Source: Treponema sp. (GTDB lineage: Bacteria > Spirochaetota > Spirochaetia > Treponematales > Treponemataceae). Taken from it: a stretch of 64,000 bases of DNA. The stretch lies in contig JAFUYH010000010.1 in NCBI GenBank assembly GCA_017470605.1, positions 1 to 64,000 on the forward strand, given 5' to 3'. The notes beneath the pieces are model-generated. The model was not told where the DNA came from. It searched no databases and worked only from the letters and a program-made list of their open reading frames with translations. Positions 47,837 to 55,396 of the stretch are shown here, in pieces (within the stretch, counting starts at the first letter, position 1; the number at the start of each line of letters is the position of its first letter). A program made the translations under genes and the position numbers.

Positions 47837-48631
47837 CTAATTACTTGTTAAATCCTCTTCCGCAGGAACATAACCATCCCTGTCCTCGCGTTCACAAATT
47901 TTTATATCACCAAAAAGCCTGTTTTGCAAAATTCTAATCATTCTGAATTTTACCGCTTCAAGAATTGCCATAAAGGCACATATTACATCCATTTCATTCC
48001 CGGGGCGGGTCAAAAGGTCTGTAAACATACATTCTTTTTTGTTTTCCAGAAGTTCATTCATGAGGGTGATTTTTTCATTAACAGAAATTTCCTCATACAT
48101 ATTCAGTATTTTTTCATTGGAATACTGACTCATAATGGACTTAAACATGCTCTGCATCTGCTGCAGCAGATCCCATGTGTCCACTTCTTCCCACATATTG
48201 TCACTTTCATCAAAAGGAAGAACCCTCTGAATCTTTTTCCTTTCAAAATTCCATTCAGAATCATCTTCCTGCTCTTCCATAAGAGAAGTCAGTTTCTTAA
48301 ATTTCTGATATTCAATAAGTTTATCAACAAGTTCCCGACGAGGGTCTTCTTCATCATCGTCATCAAAAGCAACTTCTACAGGAAGAAGCATTCTGCTTTT
48401 TATATAAATAAGTTTTGCAGCCCAGCTGTAGAATTCAGACAGGTCTCCCAAATCGGTCTGTACGGCATAATCAAGATATTCAAGATATTGCTCTGTAATC
48501 TGCGCAATAGGAATATCATAGATATTTACCTTACTTTCTCTGATTAAAGCCCAAAGCAAATCAAGAGGACCTTCAAATTCTCCTGCCTTATATGCATGTT
48601 TTGTTGCTACAGCTGTCTGTTCCTTTTCCAT
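47837..48631 (-). CDS. scpA: Segregation and condensation protein A
   Basis: ScpA is the kleisin of the SMC condensin that helps fold and segregate the chromosome. The 264-residue protein has the N-terminal kleisin motif FEGPLDLLWALIRESKVNIY followed by DIPIAQITEQYLEYLD and the helix FYSWAAKLIYIKSRMLLPVE. The C-terminal winged-helix region includes VICAFMAILEAVKFRMIRIL. I chose the ATG at 48631, with AGGTGG eight bases before it. This start lies 44 bases inside folK, an unusually long overlap. Confidence 0.93.
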   Translation of the reverse strand: MEKEQTAVATKHAYKAGEFEGPLDLLWALIRESKVNIYDIPIAQITEQYLEYLDYAVQTDLGDLSEFYSWAAKLIYIKSRMLLPVEVAFDDDDEEDPRRELVDKLIEYQKFKKLTSLMEEQEDDSEWNFERKKIQRVLPFDESDNMWEEVDTWDLLQQMQSMFKSIMSQYSNEKILNMYEEISVNEKITLMNELLENKKECMFTDLLTRPGNEMDVICAFMAILEAVKFRMIRILQNRLFGDIKICEREDRDGYVPAEEDLTSN

Positions 48632-49151
48632 TCTGACATCCACCTACTTTCACAATTCCGTCTGCACCACCTTCTCTGGTAATTTTTTCCAGCGCGGAAA
48701 TGTATTTATCTCTTATTAAAACATCGGCAGAATCTGTCAAAATCTCAATAGCCGGAATAAGAACAAATGCTCTTTCTTGCATTCTCGGATGCGGAATCTG
48801 AAGGTCAGGATGATTTATTTTTTCATTCCCAAAGAGCTCAATGTCTATATCCAGACTTCTAGGGCCAAAACGTATTTCCTTGGAACGGTCCCTGCCATAT
48901 TTTGCTTCTATTTCATTTATAATATGAAGAAAGTCAAATGGGTCTTTTTCATCGCTTACATAACCTACTGCTGCCATATTATAAAAATCTTCCTGATTTT
49001 TTACATACATTGCAGGCGTTCTGTAAAGCGATGAAAAAGAAAGGCCGTCTAAATGCTGTTCAAGTTCCGTCCGGGCACAAAAAAGAAGTTCCACAGGAGA
49101 TTTTCCCTCAAAACTTCTATTTGAACCCAGCCCCAATAAAACACGCTTCAT
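48588..49151 (-). CDS. folK: 2-amino-4-hydroxy-6-hydroxymethyldihydropteridine diphosphokinase
   Basis: HPPK transfers pyrophosphate from ATP to hydroxymethyldihydropterin in folate synthesis. The 187-residue protein shows RVLLGLGSNRSFEGKS, SSLYRTPAMYVKNQEDFYNM, the signature RFGPRSLDIDIELFGN and HPDLQIPHPRMQERAFVLIP. The C-terminal ~25 residues (ADGIVKVGGCQNGKGTDSCS) look atypical and coincide with the overlap into scpA. No Shine-Dalgarno is obvious; the ATG is two bases after the recA stop, so re-initiation is likely. Confidence 0.92.
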   Translation of the reverse strand: MKRVLLGLGSNRSFEGKSPVELLFCARTELEQHLDGLSFSSLYRTPAMYVKNQEDFYNMAAVGYVSDEKDPFDFLHIINEIEAKYGRDRSKEIRFGPRSLDIDIELFGNEKINHPDLQIPHPRMQERAFVLIPAIEILTDSADVLIRDKYISALEKITREGGADGIVKVGGCQNGKGTDSCSNKTCI

Positions 49152-49153
49152 TT

Positions 49154-50272
49154 TTAGAACAATGCGTCTTTTTCTGTTACAGAATCAGTTTCTTCTGATT
49201 TTTCCGCAGACTTTGCTGTTTTTGCAGTCTTCTTTTTGTCTACGGCATTACCGTCCTTATCTTTAAGAACCTGACCAGGGAAAACTATTGCTCGAACTTT
49301 CTGTTCAATGTCTGCTGCAATTTCAGGGTGCTCTTCAATAAATTTTACGGTATTCTCTTTACCCTGACCGATTTTTTCTTCACCCATATTGTACCAGGCA
49401 CCGCGCTTGTCAATAATTCCATGCTTTACGGCAGAATCAAGAAGACTTGCGGCAGAAGAAATTCCTTTTCCAAAGTAAATGTCAAGTTCGCACTTTCTGA
49501 AAGGAGGCGCAACCTTATTTTTTACAATCTTTACGCGTACCCGGTTTCCAAGAGCATCTTCATCACCTTTACCGTCAATTGTTTCAATACGCCTGATTTC
49601 AAGACGAACAGATGAGTAGAACTTAAGGGCCTGTCCACCAGTTGTAGTTTCAGGATTACCGAACATAACACCAATCTTCATACGGATCTGGTTTATGAAA
49701 ATTACGATACAGTTTGACTTTCCGATAACTGCAGTAAGTTTTCTCAGAGCCTGGCTCATAAGGCGGGCCTGCATACCCATTACGGCATCACCCATTTCGC
49801 CTTCAATTTCTTTTTCCGGGGTAAGGGCCGCAACAGAGTCTACAACAACTATGTCTACAGCACCACTTCTTACAAGATTTTCTGTAATTTCAAGTGCCTG
49901 CTCACCAGTATCCGGCTGAGAAACCCAAAGTTCATCAATGTTTACGCCCAGATTCTTTGCATATACAGGATCCAGGGCATGTTCAGCATCAACAAAAGCT
50001 GCAACACCACCAAGTTTCTGTGATTCGGCAATAGCATGAAGTGCAAGAGTTGTTTTTCCCGAACTTTCAGGGCCGTACATTTCAATTACACGGCCTTTAG
50101 GGTATCCGCCGATTCCAAGTGCTTCATCAAGAAGAATGGAACCGGAAGGAATTACTTCAATTCCGGCTGCATCAGCTTTATCACCAAGTTTCATAATGGC
50201 ACCCTGTCCAAACTGCTTTTCAATTTGCAGACGGGCTGCCTCCAACGCTTTCATTTTCTCTGAATTATCCAT
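49154..50272 (-). CDS. recA: Recombinase RecA
   Basis: RecA catalyses strand exchange in homologous recombination and repair. The 372-residue protein has Walker [21 protein letters not shown], Walker [21 protein letters not shown], loop L1/L2 segments [20 protein letters not shown] and [20 protein letters not shown], and a C-terminal charged tail ending [18 protein letters not shown] precedes the ATG region. The promoter region carries the box shared with ssb. It heads the run folK-scpA-scpB-rluB-cmk-rpsA. No lexA or recX is seen here. Confidence 0.97.
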   Translation of the reverse strand: MDNSEKMKALEAARLQIEKQFGQGAIMKLGDKADAAGIEVIPSGSILLDEALGIGGYPKGRVIEMYGPESSGKTTLALHAIAESQKLGGVAAFVDAEHALDPVYAKNLGVNIDELWVSQPDTGEQALEITENLVRSGAVDIVVVDSVAALTPEKEIEGEMGDAVMGMQARLMSQALRKLTAVIGKSNCIVIFINQIRMKIGVMFGNPETTTGGQALKFYSSVRLEIRRIETIDGKGDEDALGNRVRVKIVKNKVAPPFRKCELDIYFGKGISSAASLLDSAVKHGIIDKRGAWYNMGEEKIGQGKENTVKFIEEHPEIAADIEQKVRAIVFPGQVLKDKDGNAVDKKKTAKTAKSAEKSEETDSVTEKDALF

Positions 50273-50290
50273 TTAGCCACCTTCCTCCCA

Positions 50291-50327
50291 TATATATTAT
50301 GGCCTGAGTTTGTTCATTTTAACCAAT
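50291..50327 (-). promoter_or_regulatory. recA promoter region with shared box
   Basis: On the minus strand, ATTGGTTAAAATGAA (50327-50313) is followed by CAAACTCAGGCCATAA and TATATATGG. TTAAAA and TAATAT are 17 bases apart. The box is identical to the one upstream of the lipoprotein gene at 5060-6205. Confidence 0.6.
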
Positions 50328-50353
50328 TTTTTGGAAAAATTTTTTGATTTTTT

Positions 50354-51445
50354 TTATTTTTTTACCTTCTGATAGATGGAGCGGCCTTTTAAATACCAGT
50401 TTCCACCTTCAAAGGCAATCTGTCCTAAAATCTGAACATAAGAAGTGCCGTCAAAATCCCGAGGAGAGTCAAAACGAACAGACACCTTTCCTTCATAAGT
50501 AGAAAGTGTTTCATCCCCAACAAGCAGATCACAGGCAAAACTTCCATTATCATAAGTAACGGCATTAGAAATCTTTCCGCCCCAGTTTACCCAGCAGTCC
50601 ATATAAAGCACAGGTTCAGAAGCAACTTCTGTGTAAGAGGGCACATCCTGAACAGAATCAAAATCAGGAGTTTCAAGATAGCCTGCAAGAATACGGGATT
50701 TCTGCTTTATAGAAAGGGCGGCATCAGAATTCAAGATTCTGTTTATTTCTATCTGAGCGGCATTATCCCTGTTTGACTGAAAATAACGCAGGGCATCATT
50801 ATATTTTCTGACAATTTCTTTATTTGACAGTATGTATTTATAAGTCTGATTTGTAAGGTCTTTTTCTTTTGCATCTCCGGCTTCTTCTGCAGAAAGTTCC
50901 AGCTGGCTCAAATCTGCCCTGTAAGCAGGATAATGCTGCCCACGCTTGAATGCAAAGAGGACAACCGCAACCCCCAGAAGACATGCAAGAAGTGGAGAAA
51001 CAATAAGGGCAACCTTATCAGGATTAAAACCTAAAGGCGGATAAAACTGCTCTATCCGGCCGGTATCAACCCAGCGGCAGATTGTATCATAATCACCATG
51101 AACGCGGATAAAAGCAAGAGCAGCATCTGCAGTTTTATTTCCAGGGTCGTTTTCCTTTATTTCCAGATAATACTGAATTGCCCGGGCAGAATCTCCACGG
51201 CGCAAAAAAATTGCGGCCTGGGCAAGAAGAAGCCTTGTATCCGTAAGGCGGATTCTGCGGGCCATCTGCAAATATGAAGAAGCCGCCCCTATGTCTCCAA
51301 CATAAAGGCAGGCAATTCCGAGAATCAGATAATATTCAAAATTGTCTTCATATACATCTGCTTTGGATTCAAGACGCTTTATAGCCGTTGCAAAATGACG
51401 GCGACGCATATCTTTCCAAGCAAGAGTGATAGCATCCTTTGCCAT
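50354..51445 (-). CDS. TPR protein with a central membrane helix
   Basis: This 363-residue protein has an N-terminal TPR region (~1-125: FATAIKRLESKADVYEDNFE, YLILGIACLYVGDIGAASSY, GDSARAIQYYLEIKENDPGN), a membrane helix near residues 148-167 (VALIVSPLLACLLGVAVVLF) and a C-terminal domain rich in beta strands (SEPVLYMDCWVNWGGKISNA). The N-terminal TPRs would be cytoplasmic and the C-terminus periplasmic, or the reverse. I do not recognise the family. It follows the secreted protein gene with a four-base gap and is the last gene of the rpe-led operon. Confidence 0.75.
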   Translation of the reverse strand: MAKDAITLAWKDMRRRHFATAIKRLESKADVYEDNFEYYLILGIACLYVGDIGAASSYLQMARRIRLTDTRLLLAQAAIFLRRGDSARAIQYYLEIKENDPGNKTADAALAFIRVHGDYDTICRWVDTGRIEQFYPPLGFNPDKVALIVSPLLACLLGVAVVLFAFKRGQHYPAYRADLSQLELSAEEAGDAKEKDLTNQTYKYILSNKEIVRKYNDALRYFQSNRDNAAQIEINRILNSDAALSIKQKSRILAGYLETPDFDSVQDVPSYTEVASEPVLYMDCWVNWGGKISNAVTYDNGSFACDLLVGDETLSTYEGKVSVRFDSPRDFDGTSYVQILGQIAFEGGNWYLKGRSIYQKVKK

Positions 51446-51448
51446 AAA

Positions 51449-52648
51449 CTACTGTTGCCTCAGAACTGATAGAATTGCATCCAGTTCTGCATTAAGCTGA
51501 AGAATTTCCTTTCGGTTAACAGCAGAACTATTTTCCTCCAATGCAGAAATTCTGTCAATCAGATTCTGAACATATTCAAGGGTTAACTGTTCCTTTGAAA
51601 GATTATTTACATTGAACTGCACGTCCCGTCTGACAGCAAACTGGTCTACAGGAGCCGGAGCAGGTTCTTCTTTTTTCTTAGGAAATTCCACAGGTTTTTC
51701 TGCGGCAATAACTTCGTGTTCCGCCTCAGGTTCAGGCACTTCGGCTTCCTGAACTTTTCCGCCAACATAAGCAATACCGTTTGGAATTCTTCCGTCTGCT
51801 TCAAGTGCAATACAAAAAACAAAAGAAGCCGACTGCTCCGGTTTTAATCTGACATCTGCCCAGTTTATTCCCACCGCAGAGTTTTTATAGGCAAGTACAG
51901 TATCAAAAGAACGGTAAACAGCCATATCAGGCTCCCAGCCCCCCTGGTCTAAGGTTGCATAATTTGCAAGTGATACAATCTGAGGATTTGTAATGTCTGC
52001 TCCGTCAAAAAGAATCTGCATTACAGCATTTGAATTTCTGGAATAAACCCATCTCTGGTCTTTTACGGAACGGTAGAGGGCTTCATTTTTTATAGGTGTA
52101 TTATCTGCTCCAAAAAAATGATAGTCAAAAGTTTCACCAAGTACAGTATCAAGAACAGCCTTCAGGGCAAAAACATCAGTTTTAGGCCCCATATTTTTTA
52201 CAGTAGCCGTAAGCTTAATCATATCAACATCATTTTCAGCTTCTGACCGAATGGCTTCAAAATTCAACATAACGTCTGCTGTTTTTGCAACCTTATAGTT
52301 AAGGGCAAGTCCCTGTGTTATTTTTGAAACAGATACTGCAACATTTTTTGCAGCAAGAAGACGATAGTGCTTTTTTCCAGCCTTCAGAAAAAAGCCGGAA
52401 GAAGTATATTCATTTGCAGTAGAAAGAACAGGAACATACTTATTATTGTCATTCAGAACTGCAAAACAGAAGGTTCCCAGTGTCGGCTTTACGCGAATCT
52501 GAACGATTCCGCTTTTAAATTCAAGTTCCTTTGCAGAAACATCAACCCAGCCCGCATAGTTCTTTTTTTCTTCTTCCTGGGCGGCAAGAGGCCTTGTAAA
52601 TAAAACGGACAAAAGGAGCACTCCTGCTCCCATCAAAGTTCTTTTCAT
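51449..52648 (-). CDS. Uncharacterised secreted protein
   Basis: This 399-residue protein has a signal peptide (MKRTLMGAGVLLLSVLFTRP LAAQ) and a ~270-residue beta-rich domain (AGWVDVSAKELEFKSGIVQI, YRLLAAKNVAVSVSKITQGL, GINWADVRLKPEQSASFVF). A proline/glutamate-rich linker (EVPEPEAEHEV, FPKKKEEPAPAPVD) follows, then a C-terminal coiled coil (SKEQLTLEYVQNLIDRISAL). The architecture suggests an envelope or periplasmic scaffold protein. GGAGG lies seven bases before the ATG. It sits between two TPR genes of the same operon. Confidence 0.75.
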   Translation of the reverse strand: MKRTLMGAGVLLLSVLFTRPLAAQEEEKKNYAGWVDVSAKELEFKSGIVQIRVKPTLGTFCFAVLNDNNKYVPVLSTANEYTSSGFFLKAGKKHYRLLAAKNVAVSVSKITQGLALNYKVAKTADVMLNFEAIRSEAENDVDMIKLTATVKNMGPKTDVFALKAVLDTVLGETFDYHFFGADNTPIKNEALYRSVKDQRWVYSRNSNAVMQILFDGADITNPQIVSLANYATLDQGGWEPDMAVYRSFDTVLAYKNSAVGINWADVRLKPEQSASFVFCIALEADGRIPNGIAYVGGKVQEAEVPEPEAEHEVIAAEKPVEFPKKKEEPAPAPVDQFAVRRDVQFNVNNLSKEQLTLEYVQNLIDRISALEENSSAVNRKEILQLNAELDAILSVLRQQ

Positions 52649-52663
52649 AAATAAACCTCCCTT

Positions 52664-53572
52664 TTAATACTGCTCTTCAAGCATCTTCTGTGCTTCAAGC
52701 GCCTTCTGTTTTAAGAGTTTTATCTGTTCCTTTGTTTCATCGTAAGGTTCAGCATTCGGAACATCTACATCATCAGTATATTTCACGGCATTTGAACTGA
52801 TATAAGTATAGGCTTCTTCAGTTTTAACAGCAGAAAGCTGATGTTCAAGATCAAGAATCTGCCTTTCTAGTTCTTCGTTTCTGGAAGTTGCTTCCGCAAG
52901 TTTCTGTCTTGTTGTATTAACAGAGTCTGAATTATACATTTTTAACTGTTTTTCATATTCTTCTTTTGCAGAAAGATACTCTTCTCCAGTCTGTTTTAAA
53001 AGATAAAGAAGTTTTTCTTCCCTGGCCCTCTGTAAGATTGATTCAATTCTATACTGGGCAGCTGGTGCTTTAGGAGCATCAGGAAATTCAGTTACGATTC
53101 TTTCAAAAATAGCAGATGCTTCATCATACTGATAAGAAGCAAAAAGTGCCTCTCCGATATAAAAAAGTGCAGAAGAATAAAGTTCACTTCCTTCAAACTG
53201 ATGACAGAAATCGCTTAGAGCAATTATGGATTTTTCATATTCGCCCATATTATAGAGAGAAAATCCTTTCTGAAAACTGACGTTAGATACATAAAGAGAA
53301 TCAGGAAACGAGTCCAGATAAACATTGCAGTCATCCAGAGCCCCTTTATAATCGCCATCATAAACTTCTGCAGAAATAAGCATATAATATACATCAGGAG
53401 TAAGATTTTCAGGATATGCTACAGCCTTTTTTAAAAGCATTTTTGCAGATGCCCACTCCCCTTCCGAATAAAAACGGCAGCCTTCTACAAAAGCAGAGCT
53501 TGCAGATTCAGATGCCGCAGCCCCATAAAGTACGAATCCTGCAGCCAGTAAAAACGCCAGAATTTTCTTCAT
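52664..53572 (-). CDS. Secreted TPR protein, BamD/CpoB-like
   Basis: This 302-residue protein has a signal peptide (MKKILAFLLAAGFVLYGAAA) and TPR repeats (FVEGCRFYSEGEWASAKMLL, DYKGALDDCNVYLDSFPDSL, GFSLYNMGEYEKSIIALSDF, LFASYQYDEASAIFERIVTE). A long C-terminal coiled coil follows (RNEELERQILDLEHQLSAVK). The layout resembles YbgF/CpoB or BamD-type periplasmic proteins. I chose the ATG at 53572, with GGAG 12 bases upstream; the earlier TTG is less likely. It follows rpe by 28 bases. Confidence 0.78.
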   Translation of the reverse strand: MKKILAFLLAAGFVLYGAAASESASSAFVEGCRFYSEGEWASAKMLLKKAVAYPENLTPDVYYMLISAEVYDGDYKGALDDCNVYLDSFPDSLYVSNVSFQKGFSLYNMGEYEKSIIALSDFCHQFEGSELYSSALFYIGEALFASYQYDEASAIFERIVTEFPDAPKAPAAQYRIESILQRAREEKLLYLLKQTGEEYLSAKEEYEKQLKMYNSDSVNTTRQKLAEATSRNEELERQILDLEHQLSAVKTEEAYTYISSNAVKYTDDVDVPNAEPYDETKEQIKLLKQKALEAQKMLEEQY

Positions 53573-53600
53573 ACTAATTTTCGTCTCCAATTTTTACAAA

Positions 53601-54233
53601 TCAAAAAGTCCATTTTAAACTGCCGTTGAAAAAAGCAGAACCGGAAACGACAATGTCCGTTCCTGCATCAACAACAGATGCCACAGTGTTCTGATTTACT
53701 CCTCCGTCTACAGAAATAAGGAAAGAATAGCCCTTTTCCTCTCTAAGTTTCTTAAGTGCAGCAACTTTTTCTACACAGGACGGAATGAGTTTCTGCCCTC
53801 CCCAACCGGGATTGACAGTCATCACCAATATAATATCGGCAGATTTTACGATTTCCGACAGTAGAGAAATTGGAGTTCCTGGACAAATTGCAACTCCTGC
53901 CTTCTTTCCGCCTTCATGAATCATCTGAATAAGCCTGTGGGCATGAGCACTTGCTTCATAATGAAAGGTAATCCAGTCCGCGCCAGCCTCTATAAAGCTT
54001 TCAATCTGGCGTTCAGGATTTTCAACCATAAGATGCACGTCAAAGGGAAGTTTTGTAAGAGGCCGCACACTGCGTATTACAGGATGACCATAAGTTATTT
54101 CAGGAACAAACTGACCGTCCATAACGTCTATATGAACGGCAGTCCCTTTGTTATCTTCAATCTGTTTTATAGCCGCTCCAAGATTTGCAAAATCTGCAGA
54201 AAGAAGCGACGGAGCTAAAATCGGTGTTTTCAT
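53601..54233 (-). CDS. rpe: Ribulose-phosphate 3-epimerase
   Basis: Rpe interconverts ribulose-5-phosphate and xylulose-5-phosphate in the pentose phosphate pathway. The 210-residue TIM-barrel protein shows LAPSLLSADFANLG, VHIDVMDGQFVPEITYG, FDVHLMVENPERQIESF, ITFHYEASAHA, VMTVNPGWGGQKLIPSC and the phosphate-binding ISVDGGVNQNTVASVVDAGT. There is no Shine-Dalgarno; TATATA-like sequence ends within a few bases of the ATG. It heads an operon with three envelope-type genes, a mixed metabolic/structural grouping. Confidence 0.94.
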   Translation of the reverse strand: MKTPILAPSLLSADFANLGAAIKQIEDNKGTAVHIDVMDGQFVPEITYGHPVIRSVRPLTKLPFDVHLMVENPERQIESFIEAGADWITFHYEASAHAHRLIQMIHEGGKKAGVAICPGTPISLLSEIVKSADIILVMTVNPGWGGQKLIPSCVEKVAALKKLREEKGYSFLISVDGGVNQNTVASVVDAGTDIVVSGSAFFNGSLKWTF

Positions 54234-54371
54234 TTGCTATATATAGTAACAAAAAGCAAATCCTTATACAATCAAAAAGGGTTAAGAAATTTTATAAAAA
54301 AAATGCTTGACATATCAGAACTTTCGCTGTATAAATCTTGTCTCATTTTTCCCAAATTTAAACAATCTTTA

Positions 54372-54400
54372 TTGACTAATAACTTGCACTTATATAAAAT
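54372..54400 (+). promoter_or_regulatory. Promoter of the TPR-greA operon
   Basis: TTGACT (54372-54377), 17 bases, TAAAAT (54395-54400). The ATG at 54415 has only a short predicted leader. Confidence 0.55.
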
Positions 54401-54414
54401 GAAAATAAGACAGT

Positions 54415-55347
54415 ATGGAGATTCAGACAGAAGCAAAAATGAAGGATGTCCTGAACTTTTTACAACAAGGAAATCCTTTTGAGGCACAGAAGATAATAAG
54501 TACTCTTTTTGAAAATGATTTAGACAGCAAAGAGCTTATTTTTACAAACAAGTGCTGCATTTTCTGGATTGAATCTATAAAGCGTCTCAGGAATACAGAA
54601 GATTCTTATGAAAAAAACGAAGACCTTCTGCAGGAATGGAAAACTTTTCTTACCTATATTTCCAGAGATAAAGACTGTTACGAACCGGCTCTGATTGCTG
54701 TGCAGCAGGGATTTTTTACTAAGGCTCTGGAAAGATTTACAGAACTTCTTGATGAAAAAGACCCTTATCAGCAGGCAGAAATTTACAAAAAGGCGGGTAT
54801 CTGCCATAAGAAACTTGGAAATTTTGATATGGCACGTTCCTTCCTGATGGAAGCGAACACAATTTATCCAAACCTTTCATCCGTTCTGGCAGAACTGGCA
54901 GACTGCTGTTCTCTGTGCGGAGAAGATAAATACGGAAAACTTCTCTTTAGGGAAGCCTTCTACATTGACCCGGAATCTATAGACCTTAGTTTTCTTGATT
55001 CAGAGCTTATAAAATGTCTGATAAAGATTACAAAAGAAAAAAAACATTCCGGAAAGGCACTTCAATACTGGATTCCCGTTTATGGGGTTCTTAACGGAGT
55101 GCTGAATATAAAAAAAGAGCTTAAACCACAGGAAGTGATGAAGCTTAAAAAAGAAATTTACGCGAAAGAAAACGAATACAAGGATCCTTCATGTAATACG
55201 GAAATTCTTGTACCTCGACTTCTGAACTGTTATTTCAGACTATTGGATCACTACACTCTGGTACATGAAAACAGTAACAGATGCAGTGAAATATTGTTGA
55301 AAATAAAGATTCTGGATTCAGCCGTGTATCAATCATACATGAGCTGA
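54415..55347 (+). CDS. Uncharacterised TPR protein upstream of greA
   Basis: This 310-residue protein has no signal peptide. TPR-like helix pairs are visible: MKDVLNFLQQGNPFEAQKII, PALIAVQQGFFTKALERFTE, AEIYKKAGICHKKLGNFDMA and ELADCCSLCGEDKYGKLLFR. The start may be the ATG at 54415 or the one at 54439 (MKDVLNF); neither has a clear Shine-Dalgarno, but the promoter favours a short leader. It lies 49 bases before greA, whose own N-terminus is also TPR-like, so the two may cooperate (inference). Confidence 0.75.
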   Translation: MEIQTEAKMKDVLNFLQQGNPFEAQKIISTLFENDLDSKELIFTNKCCIFWIESIKRLRNTEDSYEKNEDLLQEWKTFLTYISRDKDCYEPALIAVQQGFFTKALERFTELLDEKDPYQQAEIYKKAGICHKKLGNFDMARSFLMEANTIYPNLSSVLAELADCCSLCGEDKYGKLLFREAFYIDPESIDLSFLDSELIKCLIKITKEKKHSGKALQYWIPVYGVLNGVLNIKKELKPQEVMKLKKEIYAKENEYKDPSCNTEILVPRLLNCYFRLLDHYTLVHENSNRCSEILLKIKILDSAVYQSYMS

Positions 55348-55396
55348 GATGAATTTAAACACTGGCCGGCAGAGGCCTTACGCAGGAGCAAAAAAA

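Noticed and set aside
50291-50327. Sigma-54 or sigma-28 promoter at recA
   Set aside because: No GG-N10-GC pair is present. GCCATAAT is only a partial sigma-28 match and is not kept at ssb or the lipoprotein gene.
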